Assembly (NCBI RefSeq): GCF_002213415.1
Contig: NZ_NJGU01000001.1
Coordinates: 434,001-498,000, forward strand
Length of the DNA stretch: 64,000 bases
Direction: 5' to 3'
Source of the DNA: Herbaspirillum robiniae
Lineage (GTDB): Bacteria; Pseudomonadota; Gammaproteobacteria; Burkholderiales; Burkholderiaceae_D
In this document: positions 25,845-35,347 of the stretch, one piece after another
Layout: every line of letters starts with the position of its first letter
Position numbering within the stretch: the first letter of the stretch is position 1
Made by a program: the position numbers and the translations under genes
The notes under the pieces: generated by a model
Told to the model about the DNA's origin: nothing
The model's database searches: none
What the model saw: the letters and a program-made list of their open reading frames with translations, nothing else

Positions 25845-26759
25845 TTGACCATCTACAGCATGACCGGCTATGCCGTCACCACCCGTGAAACCACAGCCGG
25901 TACGGTCACCGTCGAGATGAAAAGCGTCAACTCGCGCTTCCTCGACCTGCAATTCCGCATCAACGACGACCTGCGCGCGGTCGAGCCCATGCTGCGCGAA
26001 GCCATCATGGGCCGCCTGGTGCGCGGCAAGGTGGAGTGCCGCCTGTCCTTCGGCCGCAAGGTCGCCACCGGCAACAGCCAGGCGCTCAACGCCGGCGTCG
26101 TGGCCGGCCTGTCGACTCTGCAGGACCAGCTGCGCGCGCAGTTCCCGGACGCCGCGCCGCTGTCGGTCAACGAGCTGCTGCGCTGGCCCGGCGTGATGGA
26201 AGAAGCCGAGATCAGCCAGGAAACCCTGCAGGCCGACATCCTCTCGACCATGGGCCAGACCCTGGACTCCTTCGTCGACACCCGCGCGCGCGAAGGCGCG
26301 GCGCTGCAGGCCGTGATCCTGGCCCGGGTCGACGCCATGGAAGCCATCGTGGCCCGCATCACGCCGCTGATTCCGCAACTGATCGAACAGTTCAAGCAGA
26401 AGGCCACCGAGCGCATGACCGAAGCGCTGGGCCTGGCGCTGAACACTGCGGGCGCCTCCGCCCCGCTGGCCACCCGCGAGGAATCGCTGGAGCGCATCCG
26501 CCAGGAGGTCACGCTCTACGGCATCCGCATCGACATCGCCGAGGAACTGGCGCGCCTGTCGGCGCACCTGGCCGAAACCCGCCACATCCTGAAAAAAGGC
26601 GGCCAGGTCGGCAAGCGCCTGGACTTCATGATGCAGGAACTGAACCGCGAGGCCAACACGGTCGGCTCCAAGGCCGCCGTCAAGGAACTGGCCGACGCCT
26701 CGATGGAACTGAAACTGCTGATCGACCAGATGCGCGAGCAGGTTCAGAACCTCGAATAA
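25845..26759 (+). CDS. yicC: YicC-family endoribonuclease
   Basis: YicC-like protein (304 residues), now regarded as an endoribonuclease involved in small-RNA turnover. The conserved SMTGYA start, VEMKSVNSRFLDLQFRI, and the C-terminal GKRLDFMMQELNREANTVGSKA motif are all present. The best start is TTG 25845 (LTIYSMTGYA), with GGAG seven bases before it; the internal ATG (MTGYA) would remove conserved residues and an ATG at 25620 would add a non-homologous leader. Head of the run yicC-gmk-rpoZ-spoT. Confidence 0.92.
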   Translation: MTIYSMTGYAVTTRETTAGTVTVEMKSVNSRFLDLQFRINDDLRAVEPMLREAIMGRLVRGKVECRLSFGRKVATGNSQALNAGVVAGLSTLQDQLRAQFPDAAPLSVNELLRWPGVMEEAEISQETLQADILSTMGQTLDSFVDTRAREGAALQAVILARVDAMEAIVARITPLIPQLIEQFKQKATERMTEALGLALNTAGASAPLATREESLERIRQEVTLYGIRIDIAEELARLSAHLAETRHILKKGGQVGKRLDFMMQELNREANTVGSKAAVKELADASMELKLLIDQMREQVQNLE

Positions 26760-26843
26760 GACCACGCCGCCAAACGGCGGGCCGCGCCCGCCGCCGGCAA
26801 CAACGACTTGAAGACTTGAAACAACAAAAACAGCGAGGATCCC

Positions 26844-27482
26844 ATGCCAGCTAAAACCCCAACTTCCGGCAGCCTGTTCATGGTGGTTGCACCCTCCGGC
26901 GCCGGCAAATCGACCCTCGTCAACGCCCTGCTGAAGCAGGAACCGGCCATCAAACTGTCGATTTCCTACACCACGCGCGCCCCGCGCCCGGGCGAGGAAC
27001 ACGGCCGCGAATATTATTTCACCGACACCGAAGACTTCCTCAAGCGCCAGGCCGAAGGCGAGTTCCTGGAATGGGCCGAAGTGCACGGCAACTACTACGG
27101 CACCTCGCGCCTGATGATCGCCGACCAGATCGCCAACGGCACCGACGTGCTGCTGGAAATCGACTGGCAAGGCGCCCAGCAGGTCAAGAAGCAGTTCACC
27201 AACGCCATCGGCATCTTCATCCTGCCGCCGTCGATCGCCGCGCTGGAAGAACGCCTCAAAAAGCGCGGACAGGACGAGCCGCACGTGATCACCCGCCGCA
27301 TCCTGGCCGCCGGGGGCGAAATCGCGCACTCTCCCGAGTTCGAATATGTTATTATTAATCAAGAGTTTGCCGTCGCTTTGTCTGAGCTGACGGCGATTGT
27401 CCAGGCAGCCCGCTGCCGCTTCCCGCAGCAAGCCGCACGCAACGCCTATCTGTTCACGCAGCTTGGGATCCACGCGCAGTAA
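26844..27482 (+). CDS. gmk: Guanylate kinase
   Basis: Phosphorylates GMP to GDP. 212 residues: P-loop [30 protein letters not shown] (GMP binding), [13 protein letters not shown] and [13 protein letters not shown]. The gmk-rpoZ-spoT order is conserved in many proteobacteria and ties guanine nucleotide supply to the stringent response. Confidence 0.97.
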   Translation: MPAKTPTSGSLFMVVAPSGAGKSTLVNALLKQEPAIKLSISYTTRAPRPGEEHGREYYFTDTEDFLKRQAEGEFLEWAEVHGNYYGTSRLMIADQIANGTDVLLEIDWQGAQQVKKQFTNAIGIFILPPSIAALEERLKKRGQDEPHVITRRILAAGGEIAHSPEFEYVIINQEFAVALSELTAIVQAARCRFPQQAARNAYLFTQLGIHAQ

Positions 27483-27566
27483 AAGCTGGCAAGGCCGGCC
27501 GACAAAGGCGCCGCCGCCCGGACATTCCAACCATTTTCAAGCAAGACCGTCACTCAGGAGTTTTAC

Positions 27567-27770
27567 ATGGCCCGCATCACTATCGAAGATTGCCTCAAGC
27601 AAATCCCGAACCGCTTCCAGCTGACCCTGTCGGCCACTTATCGTGCCCGCCAGCTGCTGCAAGGCCACACTCCCAAGGTTGACGCCAAGGACAAGCCGAC
27701 CGTGACCGCCCTGCGCGAAATCGCCGCAGGCAAGGTCGGCGTGGAAATGCTGAAGAAGGTTCCGGCCTGA
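27567..27770 (+). CDS. rpoZ: RNA polymerase omega subunit
   Basis: Small RNA polymerase subunit that stabilises the beta' subunit and, with beta', forms a ppGpp site. 67 residues, [30 protein letters not shown], with the conserved [16 protein letters not shown] segment. CAGGAG is in front of ATG 27567. Between gmk and spoT. Confidence 0.97.
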   Translation: MARITIEDCLKQIPNRFQLTLSATYRARQLLQGHTPKVDAKDKPTVTALREIAAGKVGVEMLKKVPA

Positions 27771-27805
27771 TCCTGGTCCGTCCATGAAGCTGATAACGGT
27801 AAAGC

Positions 27806-30067
27806 ATGAGCCTCACCCCCACCGACTCCACCTTATCAGCAGCGACTAGCAACAAACGGGCAGCCGGTTCCGGCCGCCCGACCTCCCCGAACGATGCCAG
27901 CTCCGCCGCTCCCCACAGTGGCGTGGCGACGTTCGCGCACCTGATCCCCAAGCTCGAAGAATACCTGACGCCTTCCGAACTGAAGAAGGTCAAGGAAGCC
28001 TATCGCTTCGCCGACGAGATGCACCTGGGCCAGATGCGCAAATCGGGCGAGCCCTACATCTCGCATCCGCTGGCGGTGGCCGAGATCTGCGCCGAATGGA
28101 AGCTCGACGCCCAGGCCATGATGGCCGCCTTCCTGCACGACGTGATGGAAGACCAGGGCGTCAAGAAGGAAGAGCTGATCGAGCGCTTCGGCGCGCCGGT
28201 CGCCTCGCTGGTGGACGGCCTCTCCAAGCTGGACAAGATCGAGTTCCAGAGCCAAGTCGAGGCGCAGGCCGAGAACTTCCGCAAGATGCTGCTGGCGATG
28301 GCGCGCGACGTGCGCGTGATCCTGGTCAAGCTGGCCGACCGCCTGCACAACATGCGCACGCTGGGCTCGATGCCGCCCGACAAGAAGCGCCGCATCTCGC
28401 GCGAGACCATGGAAGTCTACGTGCCCATCGCGCACCGCCTGGGCCTGAACAACATCTACCGCGAGCTGCAGGAACTGTCGTTCTCGCACCTCTATCCGCT
28501 GCGCCACCGCACGCTGTCCAAGGCGGTCAAGGCCGCGCGCGGCAATCGCCGCGAAGTGGTGACCAAGATCATGGAGTCGGTCACCAGCACCCTGATCGCC
28601 GCCGGCATCCCGGCCCAGGTCGACGGCCGCGAAAAGACCCTCTACGGCATCTACCGCAAGATGCGCAACAAGCACCTGACCTTCTCGCAGGTGCTGGACG
28701 TCTACGGTTTCCGCGTGGTGGTGGACAGCTTCGCCAACTGTTACGTGGCGCTGGGCACCCTGCACTCGCTGTTCAAGCCGATGCCGGGCAAGTTCAAGGA
28801 TTACATCGCCATTCCCAAGCTCAATGGCTACCAGTCGCTGCACACCACGCTGATCGGCCCCTACGGCACGCCGGTCGAATTCCAGATCCGAACCCGCGAA
28901 ATGCACCGCGTGGCCGAATCCGGCGTGGCGGCGCACTGGCTGTACAAGGACGACGAAGGCAGCCTGACCGACCTGCAGCAGCGCACCCACGCCTGGCTGC
29001 AGTCGCTGCTGGACATCCAGAAGCAGACCGGCGACTCCGCCGAGTTCCTGGAGCACGTCAAGGTCGACCTGTTCCCTGATTCGGTCTACGTGTTTACGCC
29101 CAAGTCCAAGATCATCGCGCTGCCGCGCGGCGCCACGGCGCTGGACTTCGCCTACAGCATCCACACCGACATCGGCGACCAGACCACCTCGGCCATCATC
29201 AACCACGAGCCGGCGCCGCTGCGCTCGGAGCTGCACAACGGCGACATCGTCGAGATCATCACCTCGCCGACCTCGCGCCCCAGCCCCAACTGGCTGGGCT
29301 ATGTGCGCACCGGCAAGGCGCGCTCGGCGATCCGCCATCGCCTGCGCACGGCCAACAAGATCGAGTCGCAGGCCGTCGGCCGCCGCCTGCTGGGCAATGC
29401 GCTGCACACGCTGGGCATCGACCCGGAACTGCCGGCCCACATCGTCGAGCGCCTGCTCAACGAATCCAGCGCCAAGACCCTGGACGACCTGTACGCCGAG
29501 ATCGGCATCGGCACCCGCATGGCGCCGCTGGTGGCGCGCCACATCATGGGCATGCTGGACACCGGCGCTTCGGTGCCGCAGCTGGATCCGGAAGGCCACA
29601 TGCTGCCCAACAAGCCGGATCCGGTGGTCATCACCGGCAGCGAAGGCGCGTCGGCGCAACTGTCGTCCTGCTGTATGCCGATCCCGGGCGACCGCCTGAC
29701 CGGCTACCTGAAGCCGGACCAGACGCTGATCGTCCACACCCAGGAATGCGAGACCGCCAAGCGCCTGCACGAGAAGGAACCCGATCGCTGGATCGAGCTG
29801 GTCTGGGGCCACGACCTCAACCGCCGCTTCGACTGCCGCATCACCATCCTGATCCACAACGAGCGCGGCACGCTGGCGCGCATCGCCGCCGAGATCGGCG
29901 AGTCCGACGCCAACATCGTCTCGGTCAGCATGGACGACGACGGCGGCTCTTCGATGAAGTACCTGCGCTTCACCATCCAGGTCGAGGACCGCGTTCACCT
30001 GGCGCGCACCATGCGCGGCATCCGCCGCATCGACAGCGTGACCCGCATCCTGCGCGAACGCGGTTGA
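27806..30067 (+). CDS. spoT: Bifunctional (p)ppGpp synthetase/hydrolase
   Basis: RelA/SpoT-type enzyme controlling ppGpp. 753 residues: HD hydrolase domain with the intact HD pair in MMAAFLHDVMED and VRVILVKLADRLHNMRTL; synthetase domain (GREKTLYGIYRKMRNKHLTF, DVYGFRVVV, NGYQSLHTT); TGS domain (VYVFTPKSKIIALPRGATALDFAY); then a zinc-finger/helical region and a C-terminal ACT domain (RRFDCRITILIHNERGTLARIAAEIGE). The intact HD motif supports hydrolase activity. Position beside rpoZ favours the name spoT; synthetase strength cannot be judged here. Confidence 0.95.
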   Translation: MSLTPTDSTLSAATSNKRAAGSGRPTSPNDASSAAPHSGVATFAHLIPKLEEYLTPSELKKVKEAYRFADEMHLGQMRKSGEPYISHPLAVAEICAEWKLDAQAMMAAFLHDVMEDQGVKKEELIERFGAPVASLVDGLSKLDKIEFQSQVEAQAENFRKMLLAMARDVRVILVKLADRLHNMRTLGSMPPDKKRRISRETMEVYVPIAHRLGLNNIYRELQELSFSHLYPLRHRTLSKAVKAARGNRREVVTKIMESVTSTLIAAGIPAQVDGREKTLYGIYRKMRNKHLTFSQVLDVYGFRVVVDSFANCYVALGTLHSLFKPMPGKFKDYIAIPKLNGYQSLHTTLIGPYGTPVEFQIRTREMHRVAESGVAAHWLYKDDEGSLTDLQQRTHAWLQSLLDIQKQTGDSAEFLEHVKVDLFPDSVYVFTPKSKIIALPRGATALDFAYSIHTDIGDQTTSAIINHEPAPLRSELHNGDIVEIITSPTSRPSPNWLGYVRTGKARSAIRHRLRTANKIESQAVGRRLLGNALHTLGIDPELPAHIVERLLNESSAKTLDDLYAEIGIGTRMAPLVARHIMGMLDTGASVPQLDPEGHMLPNKPDPVVITGSEGASAQLSSCCMPIPGDRLTGYLKPDQTLIVHTQECETAKRLHEKEPDRWIELVWGHDLNRRFDCRITILIHNERGTLARIAAEIGESDANIVSVSMDDDGGSSMKYLRFTIQVEDRVHLARTMRGIRRIDSVTRILRERG

Positions 30068-30114
30068 AGCCCTGACCCGGTGTGGTCGCCGACGGCGAAG
30101 CCGACGCCGAAAAT

Positions 30115-30147
30115 AAAAACGCCCGCTGACCAGCGGGCGTTTTTTTA
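30115..30147 (+). terminator. Terminator after spoT
   Basis: Hairpin AACGCCCGCTG/CAGCGGGCGTT with short loop and a run of seven Ts; A-run ahead makes it usable by the convergent LysR gene too. Confidence 0.88.
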
Positions 30148-30180
30148 TGGGCAAGCAACGGCAAACAAACGGCGAACAAG

Positions 30181-31221
30181 TCAGACGGCAGCCTTCTCCG
30201 CCGCACTCTCCCGCTCCGCCTGCCGGGCCTGCTTGCGCCTGGCGGCAGCCACGCCCGCCTCCTTGGCCAGCTTGGCCGCTTCCTCGCGGTCGAAATGCTC
30301 CTGGCAGACTTGCGCCCCCTTGTCGGCGATGCCGCGCTCCAGCTTGTCGGCGAAGAAATCGATCAGCGCCTTCACCGCGCTGGGCAACTGGCGGCGGTGT
30401 ACATAGACCGCATACAGCCCCATGGAATCGCGCTGGTAATCCGGCAGGATGTGGACCAGGGTGCCGTTGCGCAGGTCTTCCGAGGCCAGCATGGTCGGCA
30501 GCAGCGCGATGCCCAGTCCGGCGCGCGCGGCACGCAGCTGTCCTTGCGCGGTATTGATGGCCAGCCGCGGATTGACGCGCACGCTCTCCGGCCCCTGCGG
30601 CCCTTCCAGCTTCCAGGTGGTGTGCTGCGGCGCCTGCGAAGTCGCCAGGCAGGCATGCTCCACCAGGTCGGCCAGGGTGCGCGGGGTGCCGAAATGCTCC
30701 AGGTAGCGCGGGCTGGCCACCAGCCCGCGATGGCTGTCCACCAGCTTGCGTGCCACCAGGCTGGAATCGGGCAACACGCCGCCGCGGAAAGCCACGTCGA
30801 TGCCCTCGGCGATCAGGTCGGCACGACCGTCATTGAGCACGAACTGCAGCTGCACCTTGGGATACAAACGCATGAACTCGTGCATCCACTCGATCGAGAA
30901 ATTGTCGAAGAAATCCACCGGCGCCGCCACGCGCAGGCTGCCGGACGGCTCGCCGGTGCTCTCGGTCAGGCTGGCGCTGGCGTGCTCGATGTCTTCCAGG
31001 CCCGGCGCGCAGCGCTCGAAGAATTCGCGGCCGGCGGCGGTCATGTTGAGCTGGCGCGTGGAGCGCTGCAGCAGGCGCACGCCGACTTGCGCTTCCAGCG
31101 CCTGCAGGCGGCGGCTGATGGTGTTGGGAGGCATGGACAGCTTGCGTCCCGCGGCGGCGAAGCTGCCGGCGCGCACCACTTGGACGAAGAGCCAGATATC
31201 GTTCAGGTCGACCATCATCAA
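30181..31221 (-). CDS. LysR-family regulator divergent from azoR
   Basis: LysR regulator of 346 residues. Winged HTH in VDLNDIWLFVQVVRAGSFAAAGRKLSMPPNTISRRLQALE, then the effector domain. Unusual for the family is a C-terminal tail of about 45 residues rich in Lys, Arg, Ala and Glu (from about residue 300), likely helical and basic. Three successive ATG codons at the start make the exact N terminus uncertain by two residues. The azoreductase gene runs the other way 243 bases off and is the most likely target. Confidence 0.88.
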   Translation of the reverse strand: MMMVDLNDIWLFVQVVRAGSFAAAGRKLSMPPNTISRRLQALEAQVGVRLLQRSTRQLNMTAAGREFFERCAPGLEDIEHASASLTESTGEPSGSLRVAAPVDFFDNFSIEWMHEFMRLYPKVQLQFVLNDGRADLIAEGIDVAFRGGVLPDSSLVARKLVDSHRGLVASPRYLEHFGTPRTLADLVEHACLATSQAPQHTTWKLEGPQGPESVRVNPRLAINTAQGQLRAARAGLGIALLPTMLASEDLRNGTLVHILPDYQRDSMGLYAVYVHRRQLPSAVKALIDFFADKLERGIADKGAQVCQEHFDREEAAKLAKEAGVAAARRKQARQAERESAAEKAAV

Positions 31222-31464
31222 TTACCATCAAAAATGGATCAGTGAAATGCGATTCTCGCATCTTATGGAAGAAATGAAAACTGGGTATCTTTCTTTCAAC
31301 GCCGCAAGCAAGGCAATTCAGGCAGCAAAGATACAAGGATTTTGCTTCCTCTGCTTCCGGCGCGGCATTTGAACCCGGCCGCGGACATTCCCGGCGGCGA
31401 AACGAACAACATGGCCGTTGCCAAAAAGCAAGCAACAGCCGTGCCAAACCGAAAAGGAAACACC

Positions 31465-32073
31465 ATGAGCACCTTGCTGCACCTCGACTCCAGCGCCCGC
31501 ACCAGCGGCTCCATCTCGCGCCAGCTGACCGCCTCCTTCGCCGAGCAATGGCAGGCCAAGAACCCCGGCGGCAAGATCATCCACCGCGACCTGGCCAGCG
31601 ACGCCCTGCCGCACATCACCGAAGCGCTGCTGGGCGCTTACTTCACCCCGGCCGAAAACCGCAACGCGCAGCAGGCCGAGCTGATCAAGCAGTCCGACGC
31701 CCTGGTCGACGAGCTGCTGTCGGTCGACACCCTGGTGATCGGCGTGCCGATGTACAACTTCGCCCCGCCCTCGACCCTGAAGACCTGGATCGACCACGTG
31801 TTCCGCGCCGGCCGCACCTTCCGCTACACCGAGAACGGCCCGGTCGGCCTGGTCACCGGCAAGAAGGCCATCGTGATCCTGACCCGCGGCGGCAAGTACT
31901 CCGAAGGCCCGATGGAAGCGCTGGACTTCCAGGGCAAGTACATCAAGAGCGCGCTGGGCTTCATCGGCATCACCGATGTCGAGCTGGTCGTCGCCGAAGG
32001 CGTGTCGATGGGTGAAGAAGCCATCAAGCAGGCCGTGGCCAGCGCCCAGGAAAAGATCGGCGCCGCCGTCTGA
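31465..32073 (+). CDS. azoR: FMN-dependent NADH-azoreductase
   Basis: Flavodoxin-fold quinone/azo-compound reductase of the AzoR family, 202 residues. FMN-phosphate loop LHLDSSARTSGSISRQL, LVIGVPMYNFAPPSTLKTWIDHV and the GRTFRYTENGPVGL loop are typical. AAGGAAACACC before ATG 31465 sets the start; the ATG at 31342 has no ribosome site. Probably detoxifies quinones in the cytoplasm, with the LysR gene as regulator. Confidence 0.93.
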   Translation: MSTLLHLDSSARTSGSISRQLTASFAEQWQAKNPGGKIIHRDLASDALPHITEALLGAYFTPAENRNAQQAELIKQSDALVDELLSVDTLVIGVPMYNFAPPSTLKTWIDHVFRAGRTFRYTENGPVGLVTGKKAIVILTRGGKYSEGPMEALDFQGKYIKSALGFIGITDVELVVAEGVSMGEEAIKQAVASAQEKIGAAV

Positions 32074-32096
32074 TCACCGCCTCCTCCCCCTGAGGC

Positions 32097-32136
32097 AACG
32101 GGGCGAGCCGCCACAAGCGGTTCGCCCCGTTTTCAT
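32097..32136 (+). terminator. Terminator after azoR
   Basis: Arms AACGGGGCGA(G)CCGC/GCGGTTCGCCCCGTT with a T-rich tail. Confidence 0.8.
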
Positions 32137-32155
32137 TTGCGCGCCGGCCGGCGCG

Positions 32156-33496
32156 TCAGTGCTGCCCCAGGCCCTTATGCATGCGGCGCAGCCCCAGCCA
32201 GACGCAAGCCGCCACCACCGGCACCACCAATCCGGTCGCCAGATCCGGATTGATCGGCAGGCCGGCCGCCTTGGCCGCCTTGCCGGCGTAGCCGATCAGG
32301 CCGATCACGTAATACGAGATGGCCGCCACCGACAAGCCCTCCACCGCCTGCTGCAGCTTCAGCTGCTGGGCGGCGCGCGCGTTCATCGACTCCAGGATCT
32401 GCCGGTTCTGCTGCTCCTGCACGATGCCGATGCGGGTGCGCAGCAGGTCGTTGGTGTGGGCAATGCGCTCGGCCAGCGCCTCCTGGCGGCGCGCGATGGC
32501 CTGGCAGGTGTTCATGGCCGGCATCAGGCGGCGTTCCATGAATTCGCCGATGGTGGGCACCCCTTCGATGCGCTGCTCGCGCAGCTCCTCGATGCGCGCC
32601 TGCACCAGCCTGAAATACGCCTGCGAGGCCGAGAAGCGGTAGCTGTTCTCCAGCGACAGCTTTTCGATGCGCGCGGCCAGCCCGGTGATCTTGTGCAGCA
32701 CGCGCTCGTCCTCGGCCTGCTGCTCGGGCGAGCCGCCGGTGGACTGCTCGGCGTGCACCATGGCCGCGGTCAGCGCCGCCAGGTCGCCCTCGATCTGGTT
32801 CAGGAACGGCCCCGCCTGCTGGGCGTGCGGCAGGCCCAGCAACGCCATCATGCGGTAGGTCTCGATCTCCAGGATGCGCTGGGCCAGCCGGCCGCCCTGC
32901 AGCTCGCGCAGGTCGATGTCGCGCACCACGAAGCGCGAGAAGCCATCGGACTGGATCTGGAAGTCGGTCCAGATCTCGCCACCCTGCAGGACCTTGCTGG
33001 AGCTCATCAGCTTGCCCTCGAAGATGCGCTGCATCTGGCGCGCGGTGGCGGCGGTGTCATCCTGGCCGGGTTCCACCACCACATGCGCGGCCACCATCAG
33101 CTTGCCCTGCAGCGACAGCAGCCATTGCTGCGGAATGTGCGACAGCGGCGCGCGCGAGAAGGCCTCGACGGTGGAGATCGCCTCCTCGTGCGCCTGGGCG
33201 AAGGTATAGGTGGCGAATTCGGTATGGCATTCCCACTTCAGGCGGAAGCGCCCGAAGTCGTGATAGAAGTGCTTGGCCTCGGCGCCCGGCGCGACCACGC
33301 CGAAATGCGTGCAAAGCGCCTCCAGCAGCGCGTGCTGGGCGCGGCCGTGCTGGTTGCCGTTGCCCTCTTCGCGCACATAGACGGCCAGGTGCGTGAGCGT
33401 TTCCGAGCGCGTGAGCTGCAGGAAGGGCCGCGAATGCACCTCCGCCGCCAGGACGACGCGTTGCGGATGATTCAGGCTGGCAAAGACGATGGACAT
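32156..33496 (-). CDS. DUF3422 family membrane-anchored protein
   Basis: Protein of 446 residues recognised as DUF3422. A globular N-terminal part (HPQRVVLAAEVHSRPF, THFGVVAPGAEAKHFYHDFGRFRLKWECHTEFATYTF) is followed by long helices (residues 250-390, probably coiled coil) and two C-terminal membrane segments (ISYYVIGLIGYAGKAAKA and LATGLVVPVVAACVWLGLRR). Start set at ATG 33496 with GGGGA ahead; an ATG at 33640 would add 48 residues unlike the family. Function unknown; it lies directly downstream of greB on the same strand. Confidence 0.8.
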   Translation of the reverse strand: MSIVFASLNHPQRVVLAAEVHSRPFLQLTRSETLTHLAVYVREEGNGNQHGRAQHALLEALCTHFGVVAPGAEAKHFYHDFGRFRLKWECHTEFATYTFAQAHEEAISTVEAFSRAPLSHIPQQWLLSLQGKLMVAAHVVVEPGQDDTAATARQMQRIFEGKLMSSSKVLQGGEIWTDFQIQSDGFSRFVVRDIDLRELQGGRLAQRILEIETYRMMALLGLPHAQQAGPFLNQIEGDLAALTAAMVHAEQSTGGSPEQQAEDERVLHKITGLAARIEKLSLENSYRFSASQAYFRLVQARIEELREQRIEGVPTIGEFMERRLMPAMNTCQAIARRQEALAERIAHTNDLLRTRIGIVQEQQNRQILESMNARAAQQLKLQQAVEGLSVAAISYYVIGLIGYAGKAAKAAGLPINPDLATGLVVPVVAACVWLGLRRMHKGLGQH

Positions 33497-33640
33497 GGTT
33501 TCCCCGTGGATGGTTTTCGATTCGGTCTGCCCGGCGCCGTGGTCGGCGCTCGCGGCAATATCCTCCCCGCATGCGAAATGCATGCCGGGCTTGGCGTTGT
33601 TGATTGGCGTGCTCAGCGTTGTAGCGGCGTCCCGCGGCAA

Positions 33641-34198
33641 TTACCGCGGCGCCGGATAGCTCACTTCCAGGATGGTCAGCTGCTCCACGCCGGAAGGCGT
33701 CTGCAGCACCACCTCGTCACCCTCGCGCGACTTGGTCAGGGCGCGCGCCACCGGCGAGATCCAGCTGATCTTGCCCTTGAGCGGGTCGAGCTCGTCGATG
33801 CCGACGATGGTGACCGTGTGCTCTTCCCCGCGCTGGTTCTCATAGGTGATGGTGGCGCCGAAGAAGATCTGGTCGCTGCCGTGGTGCACGGCCGGGTCGA
33901 CCACTTCGGCCAGATCCAGGCGCTTGGTCAGGAAGCGGATGCGGCGGTCGATCTCGCGCAGGCGCTTCTTGCCGTAGAGGTAATCGCCGTTCTCGGAGCG
34001 GTCGCCATTGGAGGCGGCCCAGGAGACGATCTTCACCACCTCGGGGCGCTCGACGTCGATCAGTTGCAGCAGCTCGTCCTTGATGCGCTGGTGCCCCTGG
34101 GGCGTCATGTAGTTCTTGGAGCCCGCGGGAATGGCTGGCAACGCGATGTCGTCATCGTCGTCGCCGCCGTCGGATTCTTTTACGAAGGCCTTGTTCAT
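33641..34198 (-). CDS. greB: Transcription elongation factor GreB
   Basis: Rescues backtracked RNA polymerase by stimulating transcript cleavage. 185 residues: the N-terminal coiled coil has the tip acidic residues in NGDRSENGDYLYGKKRLREIDRRI, and the C-terminal FKBP-like domain has FFGATITYENQRGEEHTVTIVG and ARALTKSREGDEVVL. LREIDRRIRFL and the size favour GreB over GreA. An acidic run (GGDDDDDI) extends the N terminus. Confidence 0.94.
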   Translation of the reverse strand: MNKAFVKESDGGDDDDDIALPAIPAGSKNYMTPQGHQRIKDELLQLIDVERPEVVKIVSWAASNGDRSENGDYLYGKKRLREIDRRIRFLTKRLDLAEVVDPAVHHGSDQIFFGATITYENQRGEEHTVTIVGIDELDPLKGKISWISPVARALTKSREGDEVVLQTPSGVEQLTILEVSYPAPR

Positions 34199-34431
34199 GC
34201 TCTGTGCTGTCCGGATATGCTTGTCCCGCCTGCTGATCAGGCGGGACTGTCAAACCACATTGTAGCCGCATGTGCGGCCCGGCGAAGGTACAGTTGGCGC
34301 CGTGAATGGATGCGCGACTGTGCTGGGAATGCGCCCCGGCCCCGGCGCGGCACTCGCCCTTTCGGTCGCACTCGGCGATAATCTGCGCATCGCGTCTTTT
34401 TCCCGCACCCTGCCTCCACCAACGAGCCTTT

Positions 34432-35328
34432 ATGTCTTCGTCTTCCATCGCCCCCCGCTATCGCATCGGCCTGATCGCCAACCGTGCCCACCAGGACGCT
34501 CCCGACTCCGCGCTGGTCCAGCTGCTGACCGGTTCGCGCCATCGCATCGAAGCACTGCAGCCGGAACTGATCGTAGTCGGCCGCACGCTCGACGCCATCG
34601 GCCAGATGAACCTGCTGCCCGGCTACCCGCACCTGGTGCGCTTTCCCTACGGCCGCCAAGGCGGCCTGATGAAGCTGGTCTCGCGTACCGTCGACGCCGA
34701 CCCCGAGCGCACGCTGGACGCGGTGATCTACCTGATCGACCCGGTCGACCCGTCCTCCACCTTTCCTGAGGCGGTGGCGCTGAAGCGCCAGTGCGTGATT
34801 CACGGCAAGCCCTTCCTGTCGACGCTGGGCGGCGCGCAGGAGTGGTTCGAGCTGGAGTCGATCGCCACCGGCGCCGCGCCCGATCCTGCGCTCGACGAAC
34901 GCTTCAGGCTGGGCCAGGAAGGCATCGCCCTGATCGCCCACGACGCCATGAAGTCGCGCATGCTGGAGCTGGCCGAGAAGCACTTCGCGGTGCTCGACAA
35001 GTTCGCCTTCCGCTGCGCCACCGGCACCACCGGCGGGCTGCTGAACCAGCTCGCCGTGAAGATCAAGGGCGAGGCCGGCCGCAACTGGGTCAAGCCTTTC
35101 CTCTCCGGCCCGCTGGGCGGGGACGCGCAAATCGCCGAGCTGATCCTGGAGCGCCAGTGCCGCCGCGTGCTGTTCCTGGAAGACCCGCACGTGGCGCGCC
35201 AGCACGAAGCCGACATCCAGCTGCTGGAACGCGCGGCCCGCACCGTGACCGACTACGCCTCCTGCATGAGCGACATCAAATGGGGCGATCGCTGGCTGTC
35301 GCTGATCGAGGAGCGCCAGGTCAACTAG
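34432..35328 (+). CDS. Methylglyoxal synthase-like protein with duplicated domain
   Basis: 298 residues, about twice the usual length of methylglyoxal synthase. The C-terminal half (about 163-298) matches MgsA: H170-D171 (ALIAHD), GTTGG (198-202), D231 (GPLGGDAQ), D251 (LEDP), H258 and D261, which cover the known catalytic positions. The N-terminal half (about 10-140) looks like a decayed copy: IGLIANRAHQ, GRQGGLMKLV, VIYLIDPVDP, LKRQCVIHGKPFLSTLGGAQEW, but it lacks the second His/Asp set. MgsA turns dihydroxyacetone phosphate into methylglyoxal. Start ATG 34432; the ATG at 34306 would add 42 unrelated residues. A membrane-protein gene follows after 19 bases. Confidence 0.75.
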   Translation: MSSSSIAPRYRIGLIANRAHQDAPDSALVQLLTGSRHRIEALQPELIVVGRTLDAIGQMNLLPGYPHLVRFPYGRQGGLMKLVSRTVDADPERTLDAVIYLIDPVDPSSTFPEAVALKRQCVIHGKPFLSTLGGAQEWFELESIATGAAPDPALDERFRLGQEGIALIAHDAMKSRMLELAEKHFAVLDKFAFRCATGTTGGLLNQLAVKIKGEAGRNWVKPFLSGPLGGDAQIAELILERQCRRVLFLEDPHVARQHEADIQLLERAARTVTDYASCMSDIKWGDRWLSLIEERQVN

Positions 35329-35347
35329 GACGAGCACGCTGCCTGCC

